Shown: positions 6,041-12,350 of the stretch, one piece after another
How positions within the stretch are numbered: position 1 is the stretch's first letter
Layout of the letters: each line of letters begins with the position of its first letter
Origin: JBFLXN01 sp040755715 [NCBI: Candidatus Edwardsbacteria bacterium]
Lineage (GTDB): Bacteria > Edwardsbacteria > AC1 > JBFLXN01
Direction of reading: 5' to 3'
Length of the DNA: 14,169 nucleotides
NCBI GenBank assembly: GCA_040755715.1
Contig: JBFLXN010000060.1
Location: 1 to 14,169 of the forward strand
Notes under the pieces: model-generated
Databases searched by the model: none
The model's input: only the letters and a program-made list of their open reading frames with translations
What the model was told of the DNA's origin: nothing
Program-made: the position numbers and the translations under genes

Positions 6041-6949
6041 TCATCTGCAGAAGATAAACAGCCTCAAATAATAATATACTACAGGCGCTGTGAAAAAGAT
6101 ACTATCAAAGCGGTCAAGCACCCCTCCGTGTCCGGGAATAAGTTTGGAAGAGTCCTTAACTTTGGCATCTCTCTTAAAATTAGATTCTACTAAATCTCCT
6201 ATTAAAGCAAATATCCCCACTAACATTCCTAAAATCAGAGAATGTAAGCCCGTCAAATAGGAAGCAAGGAGCACTTTGTAAAGAACCCCTGTTCCAGTAG
6301 CACTTAAAATCCCAGCGAGTGTTCCCTCCCAGGACTTCTGAGGACTCAAAGAAGGTGCAAGTTTATGCCGACCGAGAGTAATTCCGACAAAAAAAGCAAC
6401 CGTATCCGAAACCCAGGTAATAGCAAATGGCATAAAAGCATAACTAAATCCCAATTTATAGTCCTGCTCCAAAACTCCAGGCAGTTCTCTCAATAAAATT
6501 ACATGGCTAAATAACCAACTAACATAGATAATTCCTGCAATGCTCCCACTTAACCGCAGGAGTGCCCCTTCCCTCTGACCCCTCCCTTTTTCCTCACCGC
6601 CTTTGGCGGGACCCCGCTGAAAGCGGTGGCTCTCCGAGGCGGAGAGGGAAGGGGTGAGGTCCAACATCAGAATGGTCAATAACCCAACAGTCAGAACTAT
6701 TTCTGGATTTAATACTCCTTGACGCTTCAAGAAACTAAAAGACAAGATGGCCGCAATTACTATTCCTAAGAACCTATGTGTTCTGATTCCCTTTTGTTCC
6801 AAGAGATGATAAAATTCCCAGACGCCAGTAGCAACAATAACAATAAGGAGGCAAGCAAAAACCCAGCCTCCTTTCCACATCAAGAGAAGAAAAATCGGAA
6901 TAAAAACTAATGCCACAAGAATTCTTTGCGGCAGAGCGTAATTACTCAT
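6041..6949 (-). CDS. cdsA: Phosphatidate cytidylyltransferase (CDP-diacylglycerol synthase)
   Basis: It makes CDP-diacylglycerol from phosphatidate and CTP at the inner membrane, the branch point for phospholipids. At 302 residues it has about eight hydrophobic segments (roughly 8-25, 28-42, 60-75, 83-96, 134-154, 167-190, 208-232, 236-250). The CDS signature is complete at 256-282: S-x2-KR-x4-KD, PGHGG (272-276) and DRFDS (279-283). SWEG is at 206-209. Residues about 99-128 (PSLSASESHRFQRGPAKGGE and following) are polar, Gly/Arg-rich and encoded by an inverted-repeat element (6565-6654). They interrupt the normal sequence in frame, between two membrane segments. The gene is directly downstream of uppS, the usual neighbour. 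No strong Shine-Dalgarno precedes ATG 6949. Confidence 0.93.
   Translation of the reverse strand: MSNYALPQRILVALVFIPIFLLLMWKGGWVFACLLIVIVATGVWEFYHLLEQKGIRTHRFLGIVIAAILSFSFLKRQGVLNPEIVLTVGLLTILMLDLTPSLSASESHRFQRGPAKGGEEKGRGQREGALLRLSGSIAGIIYVSWLFSHVILLRELPGVLEQDYKLGFSYAFMPFAITWVSDTVAFFVGITLGRHKLAPSLSPQKSWEGTLAGILSATGTGVLYKVLLASYLTGLHSLILGMLVGIFALIGDLVESNFKRDAKVKDSSKLIPGHGGVLDRFDSIFFTAPVVYYYLRLFIFCR
6565..6654. repeat. Inverted-repeat element inserted in frame within cdsA
   Basis: CCCCTTCCCTCT (6565-6576) is the perfect inverse of AGAGGGAAGGGG (6643-6654). The interior holds further small palindromes (CCGCTGAAAGCGG and CTCTCCGAGGCGGAGAG). It adds about 30 codons to cdsA without a stop or frame change. 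Confidence 0.75.
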
Positions 6950-6958
6950 AAGATATTA

Positions 6959-7105
6959 CCCACGGATTAGCACAGAAATATGGAAACTAATAGAAATTTA
7001 TTGAAATTGATAGAAATTTGTAGTAAAAAACAATAAATTTCTACAAGTTTCTAAAAATTTCTATGAATTTCTATTTTTCTGTATGTTTCTGTGTAATTCT
7101 GTGGC
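6959..7105. repeat. Palindromic element with helically phased GAAATT units, copy 1
   Basis: The left end, CCACGGATTAGCACAGAAA, and right end, ending TGTGTAATTCTGTGGC, are imperfect inverses. The left arm carries GAAATT every 10 bp and the right arm TTTC every 10 bp; the central arms TAGAAATTTGTAG and CTACAAGTTTCTA pair 12 of 13. It fills the whole space between uppS and cdsA. The stretch AGAAATATGGAAACTAATAG is identical in copy 2 at 13494-13694, and the identity runs on for over 30 bp. Confidence 0.85.
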
Positions 7106-7110
7106 TTTTT

Positions 7111-7863
7111 TCAGACTCTTCCAAACCTTCTCTCCCGCTTTTGATAGCCCAAGATAGCCTCATACAGATGTCTACGTCCGAAATCCGGCCAAAGAGTTTC
7201 AGTAACCCAAATTTCAGTATAGGCTACTTGCCATAATAGGAAATTAGAAATCCGCATCTCTCCACTGGTTCTAATCAAAAGGTCAGGCTCAGGCAAATCA
7301 GGAGCGTAGAGATATTGAGTAAAAGTCTTTTCATCAATATTTTCCTTAAGTATTCTGCCGGCAGAAAAATCAGCCATCAACTTCTGGATTGCTTCTATGA
7401 TTTCTACCCGTCCTCCATAAGAAAGTGCCAAATTCAAAATTAACCCACTATTCTTGGAAGTATAAGCAATCGTCTCCTTGAGAAGTTCTTGCGCTTCTAA
7501 GGAGAGGTCCGTCAATCTCCCAATCGCTCTGAGTCTGACATTATTCTGGTCCAATTCTTTTCGTTCTTTCTTAAGATATTCCACCAACATCTTCATTAAC
7601 TGGGAAACCTCTCTTTGTGGTCTCTGCCAGTTTTCTATAGAAAAGGCGTAAAGAGTCAAGACTTCAATATCCAGCTCACCGCAGGCTTTGACTATTTCTC
7701 TGACTGTTTTCATTCCTTTGCGGTGTCCTATGATTCGCGGCAATCCCCTCTTTTGTGCCCAACGGCCGTTTCCATCCATAATAATAGCAATATGTTGTGG
7801 CATTCTCTCTTCAGAGAAGATATATTCTTTTCCTTTCCAGTTAATGACTTTTTGTTTTCCCAT
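7111..7863 (-). CDS. uppS: Isoprenyl (undecaprenyl) diphosphate synthase
   Basis: This cis-prenyltransferase condenses farnesyl-PP with isopentenyl-PP to make undecaprenyl-PP, the lipid carrier for peptidoglycan and other envelope glycans. It has 250 residues, the normal family length. Visible motifs are IIMDGNGRWA (27-36, catalytic D30), H47-R-K-G, YAFSIENWQRP (72-82), LSYGGR (147-152) and the signature DLLIRTSGEMRISNF (194-208), with R198, R204 and E217 at expected spacing. No Shine-Dalgarno precedes ATG 7863, and an alternative start at M21 with GAAGAGAG before it is possible. A long hairpin lies just upstream, beyond the terminator at 7979-8008, so uppS may have its own promoter or rely on readthrough. 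cdsA follows. Confidence 0.95.
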   Translation of the reverse strand: MGKQKVINWKGKEYIFSEERMPQHIAIIMDGNGRWAQKRGLPRIIGHRKGMKTVREIVKACGELDIEVLTLYAFSIENWQRPQREVSQLMKMLVEYLKKERKELDQNNVRLRAIGRLTDLSLEAQELLKETIAYTSKNSGLILNLALSYGGRVEIIEAIQKLMADFSAGRILKENIDEKTFTQYLYAPDLPEPDLLIRTSGEMRISNFLLWQVAYTEIWVTETLWPDFGRRHLYEAILGYQKRERRFGRV

Positions 7864-7874
7864 ATTTATTAAAA

Positions 7875-7946
7875 CGAATCACTCTAATGACAGCAAATTT
7901 TACGAATGTTTCTATTCGGATAATTTGCTGTAATTCGTATAATTCG
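7875..7946. repeat. Long imperfect palindrome in the uppS leader
   Basis: CAGCAAATT (7891-7899) pairs with AATTTGCTG (7922-7930), continuing inward with CGAAT (7903-7907)/ATTCG (7914-7918). It extends outward imperfectly to CGAAT at both ends (14 of 19). It lies 12-84 nt upstream of the uppS start. Confidence 0.65.
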
Positions 7947-7978
7947 TTCACTCTGTCATTCGTTCTATTCACTTTTTA

Positions 7979-8008
7979 AGAAAAAACGGCTGAGTGATTT
8001 TTCAGCCG
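7979..8008 (-). terminator. Rho-independent terminator
   Basis: On the minus strand CGGCTGA (8008-8002), an 8-nt loop and TCAGCCG (7993-7987) are followed by TTTTTT (7986-7981). It ends the ferredoxin/RNA transcript upstream of uppS and is the clearest terminator in the window. Confidence 0.9.
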
Positions 8009-8186
8009 CAAATCCTCTTTAATTCTCCTTTTGCTGACCTGTTCTCCCCGAGAAACGGGGTCTGAACGATTGAACTCCTAGCCATTGGTGGTGGTTTCAA
8101 AGAAAAACGGGCAGACAAGATGCAGAGCCGACCTCTCCGTCCTTCTTTGTAGTAGCTCCAACAGTCAGGAAGGAGGAAAGAGGAGA
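7979..8186 (-). ncRNA. Candidate structured small RNA of about 200 nt with own -10 box and terminator
   Basis: No ORF of note lies here, but the strand folds extensively. A segmented closing helix pairs TCCTCTTT (8184-8177) with 8020-8013, CTCCTT (8175-8170) with 8030-8025, and CTGACTGTT (8168-8160) with 8043-8034 (one bulge). An apical arm pairs CAAAGAA/TTCTTTG (8149-8143 with 8104-8098), and a stable hairpin CCCCG/CGGGG is at 8060-8046. A terminator follows. TATAAT at 8192-8187 would start transcription near the 5' edge of the closing helix; no good -35 box is visible. It could equally be a 3' UTR of the upstream operon. The long interrupted rod with internal bubbles resembles 6S RNA in layout, but I see no diagnostic sequence. 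tmRNA, SRP RNA and RNase P hallmarks are absent. Confidence 0.6.
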
Positions 8187-8192
8187 ATTATA
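8187..8192 (-). promoter_or_regulatory. Candidate -10 box for the small RNA
   Basis: TATAAT lies 4 nt past the ferredoxin stop codon. The -35 region 17 nt upstream (AGCAAT-like) is poor, so strength is doubtful. Its position just before the closing helix of the RNA candidate is the main support. Confidence 0.4.
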
Positions 8193-8196
8193 TAAT

Positions 8197-8364
8197 TTAT
8201 ACTTCTTTGATTGCTCCGACAGGACAGGCATCCAGACAGGCACCACACTCTACACAATCTTCAGTAATTTCATATTTTCCCTCACCTTCCACAATTGCCC
8301 CATTAGGACAGTTCTCTACACATTCCCCACAGGAAGTGCAAACATCAGTAATTACATAAGCCAT
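8197..8364 (-). CDS. 2[4Fe-4S] ferredoxin, 55 residues
   Basis: This small electron carrier has two classical cluster motifs: C9-x2-C12-x2-C15-x3-C19-P and C37-x2-C40-x2-C43-x3-C47-P, in the duplicated clostridial-type fold. The length is typical of that family. It starts at ATG 8364 with GGAGGT 13 nt upstream, a longer spacing than usual. It begins 21 nt after the frr stop, so it is the last gene of the ribosomal operon, an unusual partner for frr. It suggests low-potential, probably anaerobic metabolism; the redox partner cannot be deduced here. Confidence 0.95.
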   Translation of the reverse strand: MAYVITDVCTSCGECVENCPNGAIVEGEGKYEITEDCVECGACLDACPVGAIKEV

Positions 8365-8385
8365 CTTATTTTGTTTTACCTCCTT

Positions 8386-8946
8386 TCAAACTTCCATAAT
8401 TTCTTTTTCTTTTTTCTTTAAGATTTCTTCAATTTCTCCAATATGCTTATCAGTAACTTTTTGTGTCTGTTCGTGAGCTTTTTTTGACTCATCTTCGGAA
8501 ATTTTTTTCTCATGTTCTAATTTCTTAATGGCTTCGTTAGCTTCTCGTCGCACATTGCGAATAGCCACTTTAGCATCTTCAGTTAATTTTTTTACTACTT
8601 TTACTAAATCCTTTCGACGTTCTTCAGTCAATGAGGGAATTGGCAGGCGAATAACTTTCCCATCATTAGTAGGAGTCAATCCGAGTTCTGAGTTTCTCAG
8701 AATAGCCTTTTCTATCTCTGGAATCAGCGTTTTATCCCAGGGTTGAATAAGGAGCAGGCGCAGTTCTGGCGTAGAAATCCCTGCCACCTGCTGAAGTGGA
8801 ACACTTGAGCCATAACAATTAACCTTGATACTATCCAAGAGAGCTGGACTAGCCCGACCAGTCCGAATGGAAGCCAATTCACCTCTTAAGGCTTCTACTG
8901 CTTTATTCATTTTTTTATCCATTTCCTGAAAGATGGGTTCAATCAT
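8386..8946 (-). CDS. frr: Ribosome recycling factor
   Basis: Together with EF-G it splits post-termination ribosomes. It has 186 residues, matching the family (185). It begins with the three-helix bundle segment (MDKKMNKAVEALRGELASIR) and RTGRASPALLD (28-38). The central beta domain (about 40-105, with GKVIRLPIPSLTEERR) is followed by the helical return with IRNVRREANEAIKK. The ATG directly abuts the pyrH stop (TAAATG), with GGGGAGG located inside the pyrH 3' end, indicating translational coupling. Confidence 0.97.
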   Translation of the reverse strand: MIEPIFQEMDKKMNKAVEALRGELASIRTGRASPALLDSIKVNCYGSSVPLQQVAGISTPELRLLLIQPWDKTLIPEIEKAILRNSELGLTPTNDGKVIRLPIPSLTEERRKDLVKVVKKLTEDAKVAIRNVRREANEAIKKLEHEKKISEDESKKAHEQTQKVTDKHIGEIEEILKKKEKEIMEV

Positions 8947-9666
8947 TTATTCCTCCCCAACAATAGTTCCAATCTTTTCTCCTTGCAAAATTTTCTTTAG
9001 ATTCCCTCTCTTACGTAAATTAAAAACAATGATTGGTAACCGGTGGTCCATACAGAGAGAAATGGCGGTAGTATCCATCACCTGAAGTCTTCTCTTCAAA
9101 ACCTCAAAATAAGTAAGTCTAGTAAATCTTTTTGCTTTTGGCTCTTTAAGTGGGTCAGCGCTATAAACTCCATCAACTTTAGTTCCTTTAAGTATAACTT
9201 CCGCTTTAATTTCAATGGCTCTTAAGACGGCCGCCGTGTCAGTGGTGAAATAAGGATTTCCTGTGCCAGCCGCCATAATAACGATTCGTCCTTTTTCTAA
9301 ATGTCTAATAGCACGACGGCGAATATATGGTTCAGCAATTCTGGCCATATCAATAGCACTTAAAACCCGAGTAAAGACACCCTTTTTTTCCAGCACATCT
9401 TGTAATGCCAGAGCATTAATGACCGTGGCCAACATACCCATATAGTCAACCGCCACTCGACTTATCCTCATATCTTCGGCTGTTCTACCCCGAACAATAT
9501 TGCCTCCTCCCACGACAATACCCAATTCCACACCCAACTGTTTCACTTGTTTTACTTCAGAAGCGATTTCTCTGACAGCAGAAGCGCTTATCCCCTGGCG
9601 ATTTTTATCCGCTAAAGCCTCCCCTCCCAATTTCAAAAGAACCCTTTGAAACTTGATTTTCTGCAT
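8947..9666 (-). CDS. pyrH: UMP kinase
   Basis: It phosphorylates UMP to UDP in de novo pyrimidine nucleotide synthesis. At 239 residues it is the usual length for the bacterial hexameric, amino-acid-kinase-fold enzyme. Motifs are LLKLGGEAL (10-18), GGGN (53-56), [17 protein letters not shown] (74-90), [18 protein letters not shown] (133-150) and VDGVYSADP (164-172). It starts at ATG 9666 with GTGAGG upstream, 41 bp after tsf, and is coupled to frr at its 3' end. Confidence 0.97.
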   Translation of the reverse strand: MQKIKFQRVLLKLGGEALADKNRQGISASAVREIASEVKQVKQLGVELGIVVGGGNIVRGRTAEDMRISRVAVDYMGMLATVINALALQDVLEKKGVFTRVLSAIDMARIAEPYIRRRAIRHLEKGRIVIMAAGTGNPYFTTDTAAVLRAIEIKAEVILKGTKVDGVYSADPLKEPKAKRFTRLTYFEVLKRRLQVMDTTAISLCMDHRLPIIVFNLRKRGNLKKILQGEKIGTIVGEE

Positions 9667-9707
9667 AGCCTCACCGTTTAATTAATTTCCCCTTAATCCT
9701 GTCAAAT

Positions 9708-10301
9708 TTACTCTCCTAATCTGAATCGTATGAAACGTTTTACCGTGATGTTTTCGCCCAATTTCGCAATGTGTTCTTTGATTAAATTGCTAACTGTCTT
9801 TTGTGGGTCTTTGATATACGGTTGTTCTAAGAGGCACACCTCAGCGTAAAATTTATTCATCTTCCCCTCAATCATCTTTTCAATGACCTTTTCTGCTTTT
9901 CCTGTTTGTCTGGCTTGCTCTTTATAGATTTCTTTTTCTCTCTCTATCAATTCTTGGGGCAGTGATTCACGATTTACGGAGATTGGATTGATAGCCGCAA
10001 TCTGCATTGCTATTTCTTTAGCTAAACTTCTGAATTCGGCCGTTTTCGCCACAAAATCGGTTTCGCAGTTCAATTCGACTAAAACGCCGAGTTTTCCTCC
10101 TAAATGAATGTAAGATTCAATAATTCCTTCTTTGGTAGCTCGGCTGGCCTTGCGTTCGGCCTGAGCAATTCCTTGTTTCCGAAGAAAATCAATGGCTGCC
10201 TCAAAATTACCTTCACTCGCTTCTAGGGCTTTTTTGCAATCCATCATTCCGGCTCCGGTTTTTTCTCGTAGTTCTTTAACTCGGGAAGCTTCAATCACCA
10301 T
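9708..10301 (-). CDS. tsf: Translation elongation factor Ts (short form)
   Basis: It is the guanine-nucleotide exchange factor for EF-Tu. At 197 residues it is the short Thermus-type form rather than the about 280-residue enterobacterial form. The N-terminal UBA-like domain (VKELREKTGAGMMDCKKALE, 8-27) is followed by the core with the EF-Tu-contacting TDFV motif at 81-84. AAAGGAGG starts just after the rpsB stop and lies 9 nt before ATG 10301, so the gene is tightly linked to rpsB, its classical partner. Confidence 0.97.
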   Translation of the reverse strand: MVIEASRVKELREKTGAGMMDCKKALEASEGNFEAAIDFLRKQGIAQAERKASRATKEGIIESYIHLGGKLGVLVELNCETDFVAKTAEFRSLAKEIAMQIAAINPISVNRESLPQELIEREKEIYKEQARQTGKAEKVIEKMIEGKMNKFYAEVCLLEQPYIKDPQKTVSNLIKEHIAKLGENITVKRFIRFRLGE

Positions 10302-10318
10302 AAAACTAATCCTCCTTT

Positions 10319-11176
10319 TTACCTCTCTCGCTTGACCGTCCTTGTTTTTCTCTCTCTTTTTCCTTTTGGTTTTTCCTCTCTCTTGCCTTTTCTTCTTTCT
10401 CTTTTTCGTGCTATTTCTTTTGGTTTTTCTTCTTCCTTCTTCGTTTCTGCCTCTTCTTTCTTTTCTGCTTCTTTAACTTCTAATTCCTTCAGATATTTTT
10501 CTTTCCCCTCAATGACGGCGTTAGCTATTAAGGAACAGATTAGTTTAATAGCTCTAATAGCATCGTCATTTGAAGGAATAGGATAATCAAGGAAATCTGG
10601 GTCGCAATTTGTGTCTATCATAGCGACGACTGGAATTTCTAAGCGGTTAGCCTCAGCCACGGCGATTTTTTCTTTTTTGGTATCAACGACAAAAATTACT
10701 CCTGGTAATTTTTCCATTTTCTTAACCCCGCCCAAGGCGGTTTCTAATTTTTCTCTTTCTCTTTCTAATTCTAAAACTTCCTTTTTCGGAAGAAGCAAGA
10801 AGGTACCGTCTTTTTCCATTTTTTCTAGTTCTTTCAATCTATTAATACTCTTGTGAATGGTATGAAAATTTGTTAACATCCCCCCCCACCAGCGTTCGGT
10901 TACATAAAACATCCCACAACGTTGTGCTTCTTCTTTAATTACATCTTTAGCTTGTTTCTTTGTCCCAACAAAAAGAATGCTCTCTCTCTCTTCTACTTTT
11001 TGCCTAATTAAAGCATAGGCCTCTTCAATTCTCTTAACTGTCTGAGCTAAATCAATAATATGAATTCCATTCCGTTCATCAAAGATAAATTTCTTCATTT
11101 TCGGGTTCCACCGTTTAACCTGATGTCCAAAATGAACCCCTGCTTCTAAGAGTTCCCTAATGGTTATTACACTCAC
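10319..11176 (-). CDS. rpsB: 30S ribosomal protein S2 with a long charged C-terminal tail
   Basis: Start GTG 11176 is preferred over an upstream TTG (11191): GGAGGG lies 7 nt before the GTG, and the resulting N-terminus (M)[17 protein letters not shown] aligns with normal S2 starts. It has 285 residues. S2 motifs include [40 protein letters not shown] and the [15 protein letters not shown] segment. Beyond about residue 225 the protein continues in about 60 residues of alternating Lys/Glu/Arg, probably disordered and RNA- or ribosome-contacting. This makes it longer than the about 240-residue E. coli protein. Confidence 0.96.
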   Translation of the reverse strand: MSVITIRELLEAGVHFGHQVKRWNPKMKKFIFDERNGIHIIDLAQTVKRIEEAYALIRQKVEERESILFVGTKKQAKDVIKEEAQRCGMFYVTERWWGGMLTNFHTIHKSINRLKELEKMEKDGTFLLLPKKEVLELEREREKLETALGGVKKMEKLPGVIFVVDTKKEKIAVAEANRLEIPVVAMIDTNCDPDFLDYPIPSNDDAIRAIKLICSLIANAVIEGKEKYLKELEVKEAEKKEEAETKKEEEKPKEIARKRERRKGKREEKPKGKRERKTRTVKRER

Positions 11177-11257
11177 TCTTTGACCCTCCAATTAGACGAA
11201 TTCTTTTCCTGATGCCCTGCCTGTCCGCCAATGTTTTATGACGGGATTTCCTGATAT

Positions 11258-11316
11258 CCCTCGGGCCGTTCCGATTTATCGGGAGGGGTGAGCCCTCAAC
11301 GGGCGAGACCCTCGGG
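11258..11316. repeat. GC-rich repeat block between rpsI and rpsB
   Basis: CCCTCGGG occurs twice (11258-11265 and 11309-11316), enclosing the palindrome CCGATTTATCGG (11271-11282) and a GAGCCCTCAACGGGCG fold. It lies in the 145-bp gap between rpsI and rpsB. No terminator T-run follows, so transcription probably continues into rpsB. Confidence 0.4.
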
Positions 11317-11321
11317 AAAGA

Positions 11322-11714
11322 TTATCGTTTTGAGAACTGGAAGCGCTTTCGCGCCTTTTTCTGTCCGTATTTCTTCCGCTCCTTTTCTCTAGGGTCCCTA
11401 CTCAATAGACCAACGGACTTAAGTTTGGTCCGCAATTTCTGGTCAAACATAAGTAGAGCGCGAGATAGTCCCAAGCGCAGAGCCCCTGCCTGTCCAGCTA
11501 TTCCACCACCACTAACTTTGGCAATTATGTCAAACTTTCCCAGTGTCCCAGTAAGTTCTAACGGCCGATTGACAATCATTACTAAGGTGGGACGCTTAAA
11601 ATATTCTTCTAAGGACTTTCCGTTGACTAAACTCTTCCCAGCCCCGGGAAATAGTTTTACCTGAGCTACTGATTCCTTCCTCCTTCCCACTGCCTCAAAA
11701 TGATTTTCTGGCAT
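11322..11714 (-). CDS. rpsI: 30S ribosomal protein S9
   Basis: The open frame extends to 11753, but ATG 11714 is chosen because GGAGGT precedes it at 11 nt and it gives 130 residues, the usual S9 length. Hallmarks are EAVGRRKESVAQVKL near the start, GGGIAGQAGALRLGLSRAL in the middle, RDPREKERKKYGQKKARK and the invariant terminal SKR that reaches the decoding site. It follows rplM in the standard L13-S9 pair. Confidence 0.97.
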   Translation of the reverse strand: MPENHFEAVGRRKESVAQVKLFPGAGKSLVNGKSLEEYFKRPTLVMIVNRPLELTGTLGKFDIIAKVSGGGIAGQAGALRLGLSRALLMFDQKLRTKLKSVGLLSRDPREKERKKYGQKKARKRFQFSKR

Positions 11715-11751
11715 TAGTCTTTTGAACCTCCTTTCTACGATTGAAAAATAC

Positions 11752-11829
11752 AACTGGCAAAATTTAAAACTTCTACTTTTTGTTAATCATCAATTAAAAG
11801 TTGAATGTCAAGATAATAGCCCGCCAGTT
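11752..11829 (-). promoter_or_regulatory. Inverted repeat spanning most of the rplM-rpsI gap
   Basis: On the minus strand AACTGGC (11829-11823) is matched by GCCAGTT (11758-11752), with an inner ACTTTT/AAAAGT pair. The spacer can therefore fold into one extended hairpin before the rpsI ribosome binding site. A ribosomal-protein mRNA regulatory structure is possible but unproven; AT-rich chance pairing is the alternative. Confidence 0.3.
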
Positions 11830-11836
11830 TTTTCCA

Positions 11837-12265
11837 CTAAACCTTGAGAGTTTCTGGTTTTTGGGCCTCGTGAGGATGTTTTTCCCCCCCATAGACATGT
11901 AGTTTTTGGAAAATCTTTCTACCTAAGGAATGATGAGGGAGCATTCCTCTTACGGCCGCTTCTACCATTTTAGCAGGGTTCTTGGTAAATAAGTCTTCAT
12001 ATTTTCTCTCTTTTAATCCACCAGGAAACCCTGTATAATGATATTTTTTCTTCTGTTGAAGTTTCTTGCCACTAAACACTACTTTTTCTGCATTGATGAC
12101 TACTACATGGTCACCACTATCAAGATGTGAAGTAAAGTCCGGTTTCCCTTTTCCTCTTAAGATTTGGGCAATTTTGCTCGCCAGTCTTCCTAAGTGTTTC
12201 CCTTCTGCGTTTACTAGGTACCACTTATGCTCTATTTCATTTGGTTTAGGTACTAATGTTTTCAT
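11837..12265 (-). CDS. rplM: 50S ribosomal protein L13
   Basis: The 142-residue protein has exactly the common length. Motifs are KWYLVNAEGKHLGRLAS (14-30), ILRGKGKP and DFTSHLDSGDHVVVINAEKV (43-62), followed by YHYTGFPGGLKERKYEDL and VRGMLPHHSLGRK with the HVYGGEKHPHEAQKP end. AAAGG lies 9 nt before ATG 12265. It is the first gene of the operon, driven by a perfect consensus promoter 57 nt upstream of the start codon. Confidence 0.97.
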   Translation of the reverse strand: MKTLVPKPNEIEHKWYLVNAEGKHLGRLASKIAQILRGKGKPDFTSHLDSGDHVVVINAEKVVFSGKKLQQKKKYHYTGFPGGLKERKYEDLFTKNPAKMVEAAVRGMLPHHSLGRKIFQKLHVYGGEKHPHEAQKPETLKV

Positions 12266-12321
12266 ATTTTTTACCTTTCTAAAGGTTCACTTGATAAATA
12301 TTAGCTAAATTAAGTTGGTAA

Positions 12322-12350
12322 ATTATACCAAAATTAAATTTTTTTGTCAA
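12322..12350 (-). promoter_or_regulatory. Perfect consensus sigma70 promoter of the rplM operon
   Basis: TTGACA (12350-12345), a 17-nt AT-rich spacer and TATAAT (12327-12322) match consensus exactly. The -35 box lies within the last codons of the DUF362 gene (stop at 12334-12336). Predicted start is near 12315, giving a leader of about 50 nt. Confidence 0.88.

Noticed and set aside
7979-8186. tmRNA, SRP RNA, RNase P RNA, T-box or common riboswitch
   Set aside because: I looked for their hallmark sequences (SRP GGAAGGAAGCAG loop, tmRNA acceptor ends, RNase P GAGGAAAGUCC, T-box GGGUGG) and saw none.
9667-9707. Promoter between tsf and pyrH (TTGACA at 9703-9698)
   Set aside because: A good -35 hexamer is present but no acceptable -10 box lies at 16-18 nt.
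10332-10856. Plus-strand Ser/Phe-rich ORFs opposite rpsB
   Set aside because: They are shadows of the Lys/Glu/Arg-rich S2 gene; their composition is explained by the complementary codons.
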